From the NCBI GenBank assembly GCA_002711845.1, contig PASF01000014.1:62001-126000 (forward strand): a DNA stretch of 64,000 nt, written 5' to 3'. Position 1 is the first letter of the stretch; every line of letters starts with the position of its first letter. This document shows positions 44,780-53,510 of this stretch, one piece after another. Origin of the DNA: Gammaproteobacteria bacterium. Lineage in GTDB: Bacteria; Pseudomonadota; Gammaproteobacteria; Pseudomonadales; Pseudohongiellaceae. The notes below the pieces were generated by a model, which saw only the letters and a program-made list of their open reading frames with translations, was not told where the DNA came from and did no database searches. The translations under genes and the position numbers were made by a program.

Positions 44780-47700
44780 ATGTCCAAATGGCCTGGTTTC
44801 CGAAGAAAAGCTCTGGTTTTGACTGGAGTCATGTCGAGTGCAGCCTGCCTGCCTGTTCTGGTTCACGCGCAGGACAATCAAGAAGCAGAAGTCGAAGAAG
44901 TTATTGTCACCGGTTCCTATCTGCGCGGCAGCCCGCTGGATGCGCCCTCACCTGTGCAGGTGGTAGACCGGGCGTCCATTGAGGCGCAGGGTGCCGCCCA
45001 GATCTGGGACGTCATCAAAAACCTTGAAGTCAACTCAGGCTCCATCAGTAATGAAGGCGCTGACGGTGGTAATGCCGCGATGGGCAACGTCTCCGGCATG
45101 GCCAACGTCAACCTGCGCAACCTGGGGGAAAACTCCACGCTGACGCTGGTCAATGGCAAGCGCGTGGCGCCAGCTGCCACCACCACGCCTACGGGTGGCG
45201 AATTTGTCGATATCAATACCATCCCGCTGGTCATGGTCGAGCGGCTGGAAGTGCTGACTGACGGCGGCTCGGCGCTGTACGGGTCGGATGCGGTGGCCGG
45301 TGTGGTCAACGTCATTATGCGCACCCAGTTTGAAGGCCTGGAACTGTATGGCGACGTGCAGGCCATCGAAAAAGATCTGGGTAATCAGGATCGCACCCTC
45401 AGTGCCATCTGGGGCTGGTCCAATGACTCGGGTTCCACTCATTTTGTGATTTCCGGCGAAATGTTCCGCCGCGATCCGGTGCCTATTACTGCCGCCCGTT
45501 ATTTTGATGAAAAATCCGAATTCACCGGCACGGTTGGCGGTTTTGGCACGCCCCTGGTTAATGCGGCGTTCGGTTCCAATGTGAATCCGGCGTATTTAAA
45601 TGAAGACGTGCGGGCCCAGGCGATCGCTGAAGGTGGAAACAGTCAGCCCCGTTACACCGATCCATTGTGCTTCAGCCTCACCGCTGCTGACGGTGCGCCT
45701 TATTTTGTCGGCACCCGCACAGCTGACAGAGGGGAGCCCAGCTCAAGCTGCCGTCAGGATACCTTCCAGTGGAGTCTGTTGAATGTGGGGATGGAGCGTG
45801 ACAGTTTGGCGGGCGCCTTTGACCATGCGTTCAGCGATACCGTCGAATTTTATTCTTTTGCCCAGTATTCCAACAGCGATATCGAACGCTCCGACTCCGG
45901 TGCCTATACCAGCCGGGGCCCGACGATGTTCCTGGCCCAGCCGGGCGCGCATCGGGGCAATCCGGCCTGGGGTGGCTATTCCATCGGCCAGCCCATGGAG
46001 CTGGGATACTTTGCACCCGCTATTGGCCTGGCACGTCCCACTGCTGCGGACATTACCAATGCGCCAACCGATATCAGAAACGGCGGCCTGAATGCGCCCA
46101 GCTATGCCAATATGAACATTGGCAGCTCGCCGCGCATGGGAGGCGGCAATCAGGTCAGCCGTACCGAGGCACTTGGCGTCCAGGCCGGTTTCAAAGGTGA
46201 GTTTATCGCCATGGATAACCGCCGATTCAATTATGATGTCAGTTACTCCTGGAGTGGTACCAGTTTTGAACTGGAGTATAAGACCTTCCAGCGTGACCGC
46301 GCACACCTGGCGGCCAATGGTCTGGGGGGGCCCAACTGTACCCCCAATGGCGTGCCGGATTTTGACTTCATCAGCGCCCGTGGTCATATCTCACCGTTCA
46401 TACCGACGGCCTGGGACTTTGTCGGTTCCAGTATGACTCAACTGTTCTTTCCGGGGTTTGTGTTTAATACCTACGAATCGCTGTCATATGCCCTGACCAG
46501 TAACAACCAGGGTAAGGATGGTTGTCAGTTCTACAATCCGTTTCTGACCCGACAGTCGGATCCCAGCCAGGCCAACTCCCAGGAGCTGGTGGACTGGATG
46601 ATGCCGACCATCCGTCGCTCGGACAAACGCAACAAACTGGGCGTGTTTGACGCGGTACTGGCCGGCGAAATGTTCGAAATGGCCGGCGGCATTTCGCAGT
46701 TTGCCGTGGGTGTTCAGCACCGCGAACAGAATGCCAAGTCGATTGCGCCGATCATGAATCAGCCCGGCCTCAATGCCATTGCCGGTTTCGGTGCTGACGG
46801 TGTGCCCAATGATTTCCGCTATGTGTCGAACAATTTTGAATGTTCCGAGTGTATCTTTAACTATGATCACACTCGCAGTACCCGCGCGGCGTTCATGGAG
46901 CTGTCTCTGCCGTTTCTGGATCGAATTGAATCGCAGATCGCGCTGCGTTATGAGGATTACGGCGGGCAGATCGGCGGTGAACTGACGCCCAAGGTGGCCT
47001 TGAGCTGGCGGCCGACGGATGCCTGGCTGTTCCGGGGTTCATTCTCGCAATCCTTCCGTGCCCCCAATATCGGCGTGCAGCTGGAGGGTCTGGAATCCAG
47101 TTCCACCACCTTCCGTGACCCGATCAGCGCGCAGGCGGTGCGGGCGGGCATGGTGCCGCCGACCAATGAGAACGCTGAACCGGAAAGTAGTTACACAGTG
47201 GGCTCCCCGGCGCCAAATATTGGTAACGAATATGCCAATACGTATAGCGCTGGTTTTATCTGGACACCGCAGGGGCGACTGCAGGGGCTGAGTATTAACG
47301 CTGATTTCTGGCGTTTCGAAGTGGAAGATCGCGTCATGCCGCAGCCGGGTATTTCTGCCATCGGTCCGGAGATTGCTGCGTTTGAACTGGCGGCAGCAAA
47401 CCCGGACAACTATGTTTTTAACGGGACCATTTCCAGCAGTCCGTCACCTGCTTACGCTGGCCTTGATCCTTACCAGTCCTGCGACCCGCAGGCCCTGTCG
47501 GCGCAATGGGGTGATGATCCGGAAAACTCCAAGACAGCCGGCGGCCAGGTGATTCCGTTGTCGCGACTCGACTGTGTCGTCGATCCACGCACGTATGTGG
47601 TGGATGGTGTGGTGCGGTCGGCGGGCAGCACGACGGGCGCGCTGGTCACGATCAGCTCGGCCGCTATCAACGCCGGTGAGGTAACAGCGGATGGTGTTGA

Positions 47701-48247
47701 TCTGAAGGCATCCTATTCCTGGGATACCGATCTTGGCCGTATCCGGATTGCGTCGGACTTCACCTACGTCAATCAGTACAAGCTTAGCAATGTGCCTGGG
47801 CTGGAACTGGGGCTGCGCGAAACGGGTATCTTTGATGCGGCCGGCACCACCGGTGATGGTCTACTGGTACGTTCGTTGCCCGATAAAAAGGGCAACCTGA
47901 CGCTCAGTTGGACCACGCCGAGCCTGAAGCACACGTTTACCGTGATCAATCGTTTTGTCGGCTCCTACGACAACCTGGCTTACCAGGATACCTTTGACAA
48001 CGGCAATGACTATGTGCGTTCAATCGTCAATCGCGAGATTGACAGCTATCACAGTGTCGACCTGCAGTACAACTACATGCATGAGTGGGCCAACCCGAAC
48101 CTGGGTACCACCTTGCTGACGGTGGGTGCACACGATGCCTTTAACGCGGATCTTCCGTTCCATTACAGCGGTGCGCTGAATTACGATGCCTATCAGTTTG
48201 ATGGCCGTGGTCGCCGCCTGTATGCGCGGGTGTTGATGCAGTTCTGA
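44780..48247 (+). CDS. TonB-dependent receptor, copy 3 of a tandem triplet
   Basis: This 1155-residue paralogue has signal peptide MSKWPGFRRKALVLTGVMSS, cleavage after LVHAQ. The plug starts EVEEVIVTGSYLRGSPLDAP and the barrel ends RRLYARVLMQF. It shares NFECSECIFNYDH, GPNCTPNG and the GQIGGELTPKVALSWRPTD strand with the others, while loops differ (for example FISARGHISPFIPTAWDF). In several stretches it agrees with copy 1 (SNEGADGGNAAMG) and in others with copy 2 (VVNVIMRTQFEGLE), suggesting recombination between copies. It has its own leader and a long bidirectional terminator. Confidence 0.93.
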   Translation: MSKWPGFRRKALVLTGVMSSAACLPVLVHAQDNQEAEVEEVIVTGSYLRGSPLDAPSPVQVVDRASIEAQGAAQIWDVIKNLEVNSGSISNEGADGGNAAMGNVSGMANVNLRNLGENSTLTLVNGKRVAPAATTTPTGGEFVDINTIPLVMVERLEVLTDGGSALYGSDAVAGVVNVIMRTQFEGLELYGDVQAIEKDLGNQDRTLSAIWGWSNDSGSTHFVISGEMFRRDPVPITAARYFDEKSEFTGTVGGFGTPLVNAAFGSNVNPAYLNEDVRAQAIAEGGNSQPRYTDPLCFSLTAADGAPYFVGTRTADRGEPSSSCRQDTFQWSLLNVGMERDSLAGAFDHAFSDTVEFYSFAQYSNSDIERSDSGAYTSRGPTMFLAQPGAHRGNPAWGGYSIGQPMELGYFAPAIGLARPTAADITNAPTDIRNGGLNAPSYANMNIGSSPRMGGGNQVSRTEALGVQAGFKGEFIAMDNRRFNYDVSYSWSGTSFELEYKTFQRDRAHLAANGLGGPNCTPNGVPDFDFISARGHISPFIPTAWDFVGSSMTQLFFPGFVFNTYESLSYALTSNNQGKDGCQFYNPFLTRQSDPSQANSQELVDWMMPTIRRSDKRNKLGVFDAVLAGEMFEMAGGISQFAVGVQHREQNAKSIAPIMNQPGLNAIAGFGADGVPNDFRYVSNNFECSECIFNYDHTRSTRAAFMELSLPFLDRIESQIALRYEDYGGQIGGELTPKVALSWRPTDAWLFRGSFSQSFRAPNIGVQLEGLESSSTTFRDPISAQAVRAGMVPPTNENAEPESSYTVGSPAPNIGNEYANTYSAGFIWTPQGRLQGLSINADFWRFEVEDRVMPQPGISAIGPEIAAFELAAANPDNYVFNGTISSSPSPAYAGLDPYQSCDPQALSAQWGDDPENSKTAGGQVIPLSRLDCVVDPRTYVVDGVVRSAGSTTGALVTISSAAINAGEVTADGVDLKASYSWDTDLGRIRIASDFTYVNQYKLSNVPGLELGLRETGIFDAAGTTGDGLLVRSLPDKKGNLTLSWTTPSLKHTFTVINRFVGSYDNLAYQDTFDNGNDYVRSIVNREIDSYHSVDLQYNYMHEWANPNLGTTLLTVGAHDAFNADLPFHYSGALNYDAYQFDGRGRRLYARVLMQF

Positions 48248-48271
48248 TTGCGTGAAGCACACGCTTCAAAA

Positions 48272-48319
48272 AAAGCAGGAGGGGGACCGGTTGCCGGCAA
48301 CCTGTCCCCCTCCTGCTTT
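48272..48319. terminator. Bidirectional terminator between receptor copy 3 and the EAL gene
   Basis: A perfect 16-bp stem AAAGCAGGAGGGGGAC (48272-48287) pairs with GTCCCCCTCCTGCTTT (48304-48319). The loop itself contains the palindrome GGTTGCCGGCAACC. An A run on the left gives a T run for minus-strand transcripts. It lies between two convergent genes, so it probably serves both. Confidence 0.85.
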
Positions 48320-48338
48320 CATTCGATGCAATGTCGGG

Positions 48339-49115
48339 CTAAAACAATTCGTCAGGCACCTCAGGGAGTTTCTCGAAACCCGGGTAGGCAAAGTAGTAAC
48401 CCTGAAACAGATCCACACCTTGACTGGCCAGCCACCGGTACTCTTCTTCGCGTTCCACGCCCTCGGCCAGTATGTCGATATTGAGTTTGCGGCAGGTCAG
48501 AATGACGCCCTGAATGATGGCCTGGCGTGCCGGTTTCATGTCCACCTGATCAATCAGGATACGGTCGATCTTGATGTAGTCAGGCTGGAATTCCGCGAGT
48601 AGGTTCAGACCGGAGTAGCCGGCGCCAAAGTCATCTATCACGGTGGTAAAACCGAGTTTCTTGTAAGTCTCGATAATACTGACCAGGTGAGTTTTCTCGC
48701 GCACTTCCTCGCTTTCGGTCACTTCGAAATGTATTTTTTCCACCGGAAAGCCGAATTCCTTCGCCGCGGCCAGCGTGGTGCGAATGCACAGTTCCGGTCG
48801 ATATACCGCGTTGGGGGTAAAATTGATATTCAGCGCGACCTTGAGGCCCAGTCTGGTGGCCAGTTCTATGGCTCTGACGCGGCAGGTCTGATCAAAATTG
48901 TAGAGGTTGTCGCTGTTGATCTGCTTTTGCACGAAAGCAAAACCCTGCCCCTCCGGGCCCCGCGCCAGCGCCTCATAGGAGACTATTTTGCGCGTACTGG
49001 CACGGACGATAGGCTGAAAGGCGAAACTGAGATCGAACGTATGATGATCATTGTCCCGACAACCGCCGCAGCCAAGGTCATGCGTGTCGGCGTTGTGTAA
49101 CTTGATGCTTTGCAA
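48339..49115 (-). CDS. EAL-domain c-di-GMP phosphodiesterase
   Basis: The single-domain protein has about 258 residues. All EAL residues for catalysis are visible: YEALARGPEG, LNINFTPNA, FEVTESEEV, DDFGAGYSGLNLL, IKIDRILID, LAEGVEREEEYRWL and FQGYYFAYP. It should hydrolyse c-di-GMP to pGpG. The N-terminus before SFAFQPIV carries a Cys/His-rich piece (HDLGCGGCRDNDHHTF) that might bind a metal. TTG 49115 with GAGG 5 nt upstream is the best start. A GTG at 49187 would add 24 residues without a Shine-Dalgarno. Convergent with TonB receptor copy 3. Confidence 0.88.
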   Translation of the reverse strand: MQSIKLHNADTHDLGCGGCRDNDHHTFDLSFAFQPIVRASTRKIVSYEALARGPEGQGFAFVQKQINSDNLYNFDQTCRVRAIELATRLGLKVALNINFTPNAVYRPELCIRTTLAAAKEFGFPVEKIHFEVTESEEVREKTHLVSIIETYKKLGFTTVIDDFGAGYSGLNLLAEFQPDYIKIDRILIDQVDMKPARQAIIQGVILTCRKLNIDILAEGVEREEEYRWLASQGVDLFQGYYFAYPGFEKLPEVPDELF

Positions 49116-49205
49116 TACAACCTCACAATATCCATGTTTTCTATGGCATCTTATCACGCTGAAACTTATTGAGAAAACTGCCAGCACAAATTTGAATTGA
49201 AACCG

Positions 49206-50444
49206 TCAGGTGACAAATTTCCGGCTGTATCGGCCCAGAACCGCGCCAATAATCAGCAACACACTGCTCAAACTGAAGGTCAGCCGGAAGTCCTGCTGCC
49301 AGTCAATCAACAGGCCGGCGGCTGCCGGTCCCAGTAACTGGCCCAGCGCAAAAAACACCGTCACGAAACTCACCGCCATGGCCGCATGCTGCGGTTTTAC
49401 GGTACTGGTTGAGGCCGCCAGTATGGACGTAAACAGACCACTGACCGAGGCGCCCATCAGCACATAGTGCAACATGAACATGGTCGTTCCGGCGTGCAAT
49501 ACCGGCAGCACGGTGGCGATACATGACAGCAGCATGCAGACCAGCAGCGCATTGGCATGTCCGATGCGGTCGGCAGCCCAGCCCCATGCGGGTCCGGCGA
49601 ATACCGACAGCAGACCCATGACGGCCACCAGCCGGCCTGCTGTCAGTGCATGCACACCTGACGCCAGGGCAAAGCTGTACATAAACAGCGTCTGCACAAT
49701 GTAGGTGGCACCGACAATACCGTAAACCGCGCCAATCACCATGACATGACGATTACGGTATACGCTGGCCAGGCCGCGCCGGACGCTCACGTTTTCACTG
49801 TGTCGTGGGGGTTCCCGTAACAGCACCGTGATCAGCAGCAAGGTCACCACGGCACTGATAAAGAAGATGCCCCAGACCAGTCGCCAGGCGCTGGCACCCG
49901 CGGCATTGGTCAGTGCCGGGACCAGCGCGCCGCTGATCAGGATGCCGAGCCCGACACCACTGTTGGCAAATCCGATGACCGTGCCGCGCCGGTCCGGATA
50001 CCAGGTGCCGAGCAGTGAAATCAGTGGCGTGAAGGTAAACGCGGTGCCGAACCCCAGCAGCACCATGGCCAGCAGCAACCAGCCGTAGCCTGACGCCTGG
50101 CTGAGCAGTAAAAAGCCGGTGGCTGCCAGCCCCAGGCCGATGATGATGGCGAGCTTGCCGCCGAAGCGGCCGGCAAACACCCCGGCATACAGCAGCAAGG
50201 ACAGGTATCCCATGGCGGTGACAGTGCCCAGATTGGCGGCCTGCGCGTAACTCAGCCCCAGATCTTGGCGCATGGCGGGTAACACCAGGCCATAAGCCAG
50301 ACGCGCAAACACCACGGTGACCAGTGTGCACAGAATGCCCAGGGCGCTGAGCAGGGCGATGGGTGGGCGCGCCAGCGGCGCAGGTGTGGCCGCGGGGTCA
50401 GGCTGGTTATCGGCTGCTATGCTCAAGAGAGAGGGTTCCCGCAT
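49206..50444 (-). CDS. YbfB/YjiJ-type MFS transporter
   Basis: The 412-residue protein has 12 predicted membrane segments. TM1 contains LVTVVFARLAYGLVLPAMRQ, close to the ARFxYGxxLPxM signature of the YbfB/YjiJ group. TM2 carries AQAANLGTVTAMGYLSLLLY, and the MFS loop 2-3 is AGRFGGKLAIIIGL. The substrate is unknown. It is on the same strand as the EAL gene, with about 90 nt between them, and divergent from the receiver operon. Confidence 0.9.
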   Translation of the reverse strand: MREPSLLSIAADNQPDPAATPAPLARPPIALLSALGILCTLVTVVFARLAYGLVLPAMRQDLGLSYAQAANLGTVTAMGYLSLLLYAGVFAGRFGGKLAIIIGLGLAATGFLLLSQASGYGWLLLAMVLLGFGTAFTFTPLISLLGTWYPDRRGTVIGFANSGVGLGILISGALVPALTNAAGASAWRLVWGIFFISAVVTLLLITVLLREPPRHSENVSVRRGLASVYRNRHVMVIGAVYGIVGATYIVQTLFMYSFALASGVHALTAGRLVAVMGLLSVFAGPAWGWAADRIGHANALLVCMLLSCIATVLPVLHAGTTMFMLHYVLMGASVSGLFTSILAASTSTVKPQHAAMAVSFVTVFFALGQLLGPAAAGLLIDWQQDFRLTFSLSSVLLIIGAVLGRYSRKFVT

Positions 50445-50553
50445 GGAGTGACGGCATCAACGTGACTCAGTCTAGCAGACCCGGGTAGTATCATCGACAG
50501 GCCATGATCGTTATACTCTAGTGCCGATTGCCAAAAAGCCCAGATTCAAGCTT

Positions 50554-50919
50554 ATGCCTACAATCTATATTGCTGATGATGATCCTTTGCTGATCGATTT
50601 GCTCCGATTCCGTCTGGAGCGCAAGTCGTACACCGTCCAGAGTTCAACCGACGGTGAAGAGGCCCTGACCCAGATGCTGGCGTCGCCGCCAGACCTGATT
50701 GTGCTGGACTATCAAATGCCGGTGCGCAACGCCCATGAAATTGTTGAAATCCTCAAACAGCAGCCGAGCTGCCGCGACATTCCTATTCTGGTGCTGGCAT
50801 CACAGTGGCGTGAGGAAGATGTCATCGATGCCCTGCAACAGGGCATTACCGACTATGTGATCAAACCCTTCTCGCCCGATGAATTACTGTTTCGCATCGA
50901 ACGGGCTTTGCGACCATGA
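50554..50919 (+). CDS. Stand-alone response-regulator receiver domain
   Basis: The 121-residue protein is only a CheY-like receiver: acidic pocket DDD (8-10), phospho-acceptor Asp52 in VLDYQMP, Ser83 at the Thr/Ser switch position and Lys104 in IKPF. No DNA-binding output domain follows. It is the first gene of a four-gene operon: its stop overlaps the next start (ATGA at 50916-50919). A cognate kinase is not in the window. It presumably controls the export or glycosyltransferase proteins by protein contact (inference). ATG 50554 is chosen; GTG 50521 would add 11 residues. Confidence 0.9.
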   Translation: MPTIYIADDDPLLIDLLRFRLERKSYTVQSSTDGEEALTQMLASPPDLIVLDYQMPVRNAHEIVEILKQQPSCRDIPILVLASQWREEDVIDALQQGITDYVIKPFSPDELLFRIERALRP

Positions 50920-52334
50920 TAAGACGCGCCAGTAGCAGCATGAGCAGAAGCATGAGCAGAAGCATGAATAGCAGCAAGAGTATCCTGCACATCGTTGCCA
51001 GCCCTTACCGCGGTGCGCTGTCGCTGCTGTTTGCTGCCGTCATCAGCCTGATGTCAGCCGGCCTGCAGGCACAGGACTACGATCAACTGATTCAGCAGGC
51101 GATCACAGAACGAAACGCGGGAGAATTTGCTGCGGCCGAACAAACTCTGCGCACCGCTTATGCAATTCCGCCCGATAAAACCGAGGTATCAACACTGCTG
51201 GCCATGGTGATTGCCTTCCAGGCGCGCTACGAGGAAGCCATCAGCATACTGGAGGATGCCCTTGCGCAAAACCCGGACGACATCGGATTGCGCCTCGGCA
51301 TGGCCAGGATTCGCGCCTATCAGAGCCTGTTTGCAGAAGCGGCGCAATTGGCCGACGCGGTGGCCCAGCGTCACCCTGACAATGTCGAGGCCCTGAATCT
51401 GTCCGGCCGGATAGCGCTGTATCAGCAACGGCCCGGGCAGGCCGTCGAGTATTTTCAGCGAGCAGTCACCCTTGAAGGTGATGATCTGGAAGCCTGGATA
51501 GGTCTGCATGATGCGCGCGCCGCGCAGGGTCGTGACCAGCTCGCTGACGACGCATTGGCCGAGGCCATGCGGCTATCCCCCGACCATATTGATGTGCGGC
51601 TGCGGGTCGAGCGCAACCTGAGTCCGCCGGGTCCGGTTCACGAATGGATTGCCGGTCTCGACAGCAGTCGTTTTCGTAACATCGACCTGAGCCAATGGCG
51701 CGACCACTTTGTGGAATATCGGCGTCAACACAATCTTGACAGTGCTTACTACGTGCGCGCCGAGCACAATAACCGCTTCGACAATCGCGATACCGTGATT
51801 GAGGCGGGCTGGCTCGGGAATCAGCGCGCTGCGTTGCCATGGCAGCTGTCTGCGGCCGTCAGCAGCAGCCCCGATTTCTCCGCGCGGTATCGGCTACGCG
51901 GCGCCGTGACCGCTCGCCTCAACGAAGGCAATGATGTGTTCGGCGCAACCCTGCTGACACCCTCGCTGCAATATGCTGACTACACGACCGGTTCAGTGGC
52001 GCGACTGGGGTTTGATCTGGAGCATTATATCGCCGGCACAGCACTGTGGCTGACGCCTGGTTTGGGTCTGGTGCGCGATGAGGACGGGGATAACTCGGTG
52101 GCCTGGACGCTGGGCATAAACTGGCAGGCCAGCGCCAGGGTGCGAGTCGGCGCCATGCTGGTAGACGGCGTCGAGACTGAAAACCGTATTACCACCGACA
52201 CCCGGTCACGCAGTGCCTATCTGCTCTGGCAGGTGACGCCGGCCGTTGCGTTGCGCTTTAACGTCGGTCGACATGACCGGCGCAATGCCTATTCACGGGA
52301 GAATGCCGGAGTCAGTGTTGCGTTCCGGTACTGA
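50916..52334 (+). CDS. TPR and beta-barrel outer-membrane protein (YaiO-like)
   Basis: The 472-residue protein has a signal peptide whose hydrophobic part is LSLLFAAVISLMSAGLQAQ. TPR repeats follow (about 50-225, for example GEFAAAEQTLRTAYAIPPDK, RYEEAISILEDALAQNPDD, RPGQAVEYFQRAVTLEGDD). The last 240 residues form a beta-barrel ending NAGVSVAFRY with an aromatic C-terminus. The layout of periplasmic TPR plus outer-membrane barrel is shared with polysaccharide export porins such as PgaA and with YaiO. The first 16 residues come from three copies of a 12-nt repeat, so a start at ATG 50964 is also possible. Translationally coupled to the receiver gene. Confidence 0.88.
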   Translation: MIRRASSSMSRSMSRSMNSSKSILHIVASPYRGALSLLFAAVISLMSAGLQAQDYDQLIQQAITERNAGEFAAAEQTLRTAYAIPPDKTEVSTLLAMVIAFQARYEEAISILEDALAQNPDDIGLRLGMARIRAYQSLFAEAAQLADAVAQRHPDNVEALNLSGRIALYQQRPGQAVEYFQRAVTLEGDDLEAWIGLHDARAAQGRDQLADDALAEAMRLSPDHIDVRLRVERNLSPPGPVHEWIAGLDSSRFRNIDLSQWRDHFVEYRRQHNLDSAYYVRAEHNNRFDNRDTVIEAGWLGNQRAALPWQLSAAVSSSPDFSARYRLRGAVTARLNEGNDVFGATLLTPSLQYADYTTGSVARLGFDLEHYIAGTALWLTPGLGLVRDEDGDNSVAWTLGINWQASARVRVGAMLVDGVETENRITTDTRSRSAYLLWQVTPAVALRFNVGRHDRRNAYSRENAGVSVAFRY

Positions 52335-52403
52335 TCTGCACGCAATAGGGGGCTGTGGTCCTGACGCCGCGTCAGCATCGCCACATGGAACCGGAGGCAG
52401 ACA

Positions 52404-53510
52404 ATGTTCCTGCTGGAACTGATCTGGCTGGCCACAGGGGTGCTCGCCGTGTCGGCTATGCTGATATTTTTGGTGCTGGTGATACGTCGCGCGCTGGATG
52501 AACGGGCAGCAAAGCATAACGAGGCGGTCAGACGACTCATTCAGCAAATCCTGTTTCGTTACATGGCCGACGACAGTGTGGCGGATCAATCCGACCTGGA
52601 TAATCTGCTGAGTTTTCGTCGCCGGGACAAACCGGTATTGCGCAAACTGGCCATCGACCTTTTCCATCTGGTGCGAGGCAAAGAAAGGGAACGGCTGACG
52701 CAGTTGCTGAAACGCATTGGCTTCCGGCGTGAGTGTATCAAGGATCTGCGCAATGGCAGCGCGCGGCAACGCCAGCTGGCAGCCGCTGCGCTGCAGATGT
52801 TTGCCGACGTGAAAAGCCGGACAGCGCTGTTGAAGGCACTGGACGACCGGGACCCGGAAACCAGGGTCGCCGCGGCCGACTCGCTGCTTGTGATTGATGC
52901 GTTGCCAGACCTTGATGTCTTAATGGAGAAACTCGATCACTCCGTTACCGCCAGGTCGCGCGATGTACGAACCCTGTTTCGCGATATCGCCAGGCGCTCG
53001 CCGGCATACCTGATTGCCCTGGCCGAGCAAAAGCACTTGGGACTGACGGAAAAACTGCTGATTGCCGACGCCATGGTTGATGCCCGTGACTATCACGTAT
53101 TGCCCGTCCTGCTGGGTTACGCGCGTCACGACGATGCCGAGCTGAGGGCAGCGGCGCTGCGCGCACTGTCGGCCCTGCAGCACCCGGCGGCCGCGGATGT
53201 GGTCAGCAGGGGGCTGCGGGACATGAGCTGGCAGGTACGGGCAGTGGCGGCAAAAGCCGCCGGTCGTATCGGTCTGCAGGAATGCCTGTCACCCCTCAAC
53301 TTTCTGATTGATGACCGCAACTGGTGGGTGCGCTTTCGTGCGGCAGAGGCGCTGTGCAAACTGGGTGATGAGGGTATCGCGGTGCTTCAGGTACGCGCGA
53401 CCTACACCGGTTGCGGTGGCTTTGGTCGGGGCGCCCGAATGGCTGCGCTGATTCTGGATGAAAACGGTCTGCGCCAGTTCGATGACGTGCAGGAGGTTAT
53501 CAATGCTTGA
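52404..53510 (+). CDS. Membrane-anchored HEAT-repeat protein
   Basis: The 368-residue protein has an N-terminal transmembrane helix (LIWLATGVLAVSAMLIFLVL, about 6-27). A helical cytoplasmic or periplasmic domain of HEAT repeats follows from about 120 (RQLAAAALQMFADVKSRTAL, DRDPETRVAAADSLLVIDAL, DDAELRAAALRALSALQHP, SWQVRAVAAKAAGRIGLQE, NWWVRFRAAEALCKLGDEG). HEAT arrays are protein-binding scaffolds. Its stop overlaps the glycosyltransferase start by 8 nt, so both are made together. Likely a scaffold for the synthase at the inner membrane. Confidence 0.87.
   Translation: MFLLELIWLATGVLAVSAMLIFLVLVIRRALDERAAKHNEAVRRLIQQILFRYMADDSVADQSDLDNLLSFRRRDKPVLRKLAIDLFHLVRGKERERLTQLLKRIGFRRECIKDLRNGSARQRQLAAAALQMFADVKSRTALLKALDDRDPETRVAAADSLLVIDALPDLDVLMEKLDHSVTARSRDVRTLFRDIARRSPAYLIALAEQKHLGLTEKLLIADAMVDARDYHVLPVLLGYARHDDAELRAAALRALSALQHPAAADVVSRGLRDMSWQVRAVAAKAAGRIGLQECLSPLNFLIDDRNWWVRFRAAEALCKLGDEGIAVLQVRATYTGCGGFGRGARMAALILDENGLRQFDDVQEVINA

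Noticed and set aside
50936-50975. Three copies of a 12-nt repeat (AGCAGAAGCATG type) as a CRISPR-like or regulatory repeat
   Set aside because: The copies lie in frame in the start region of the TPR-barrel gene and encode Ser-Met-Ser-Arg. There are no spacers; simple slippage is the likely cause.
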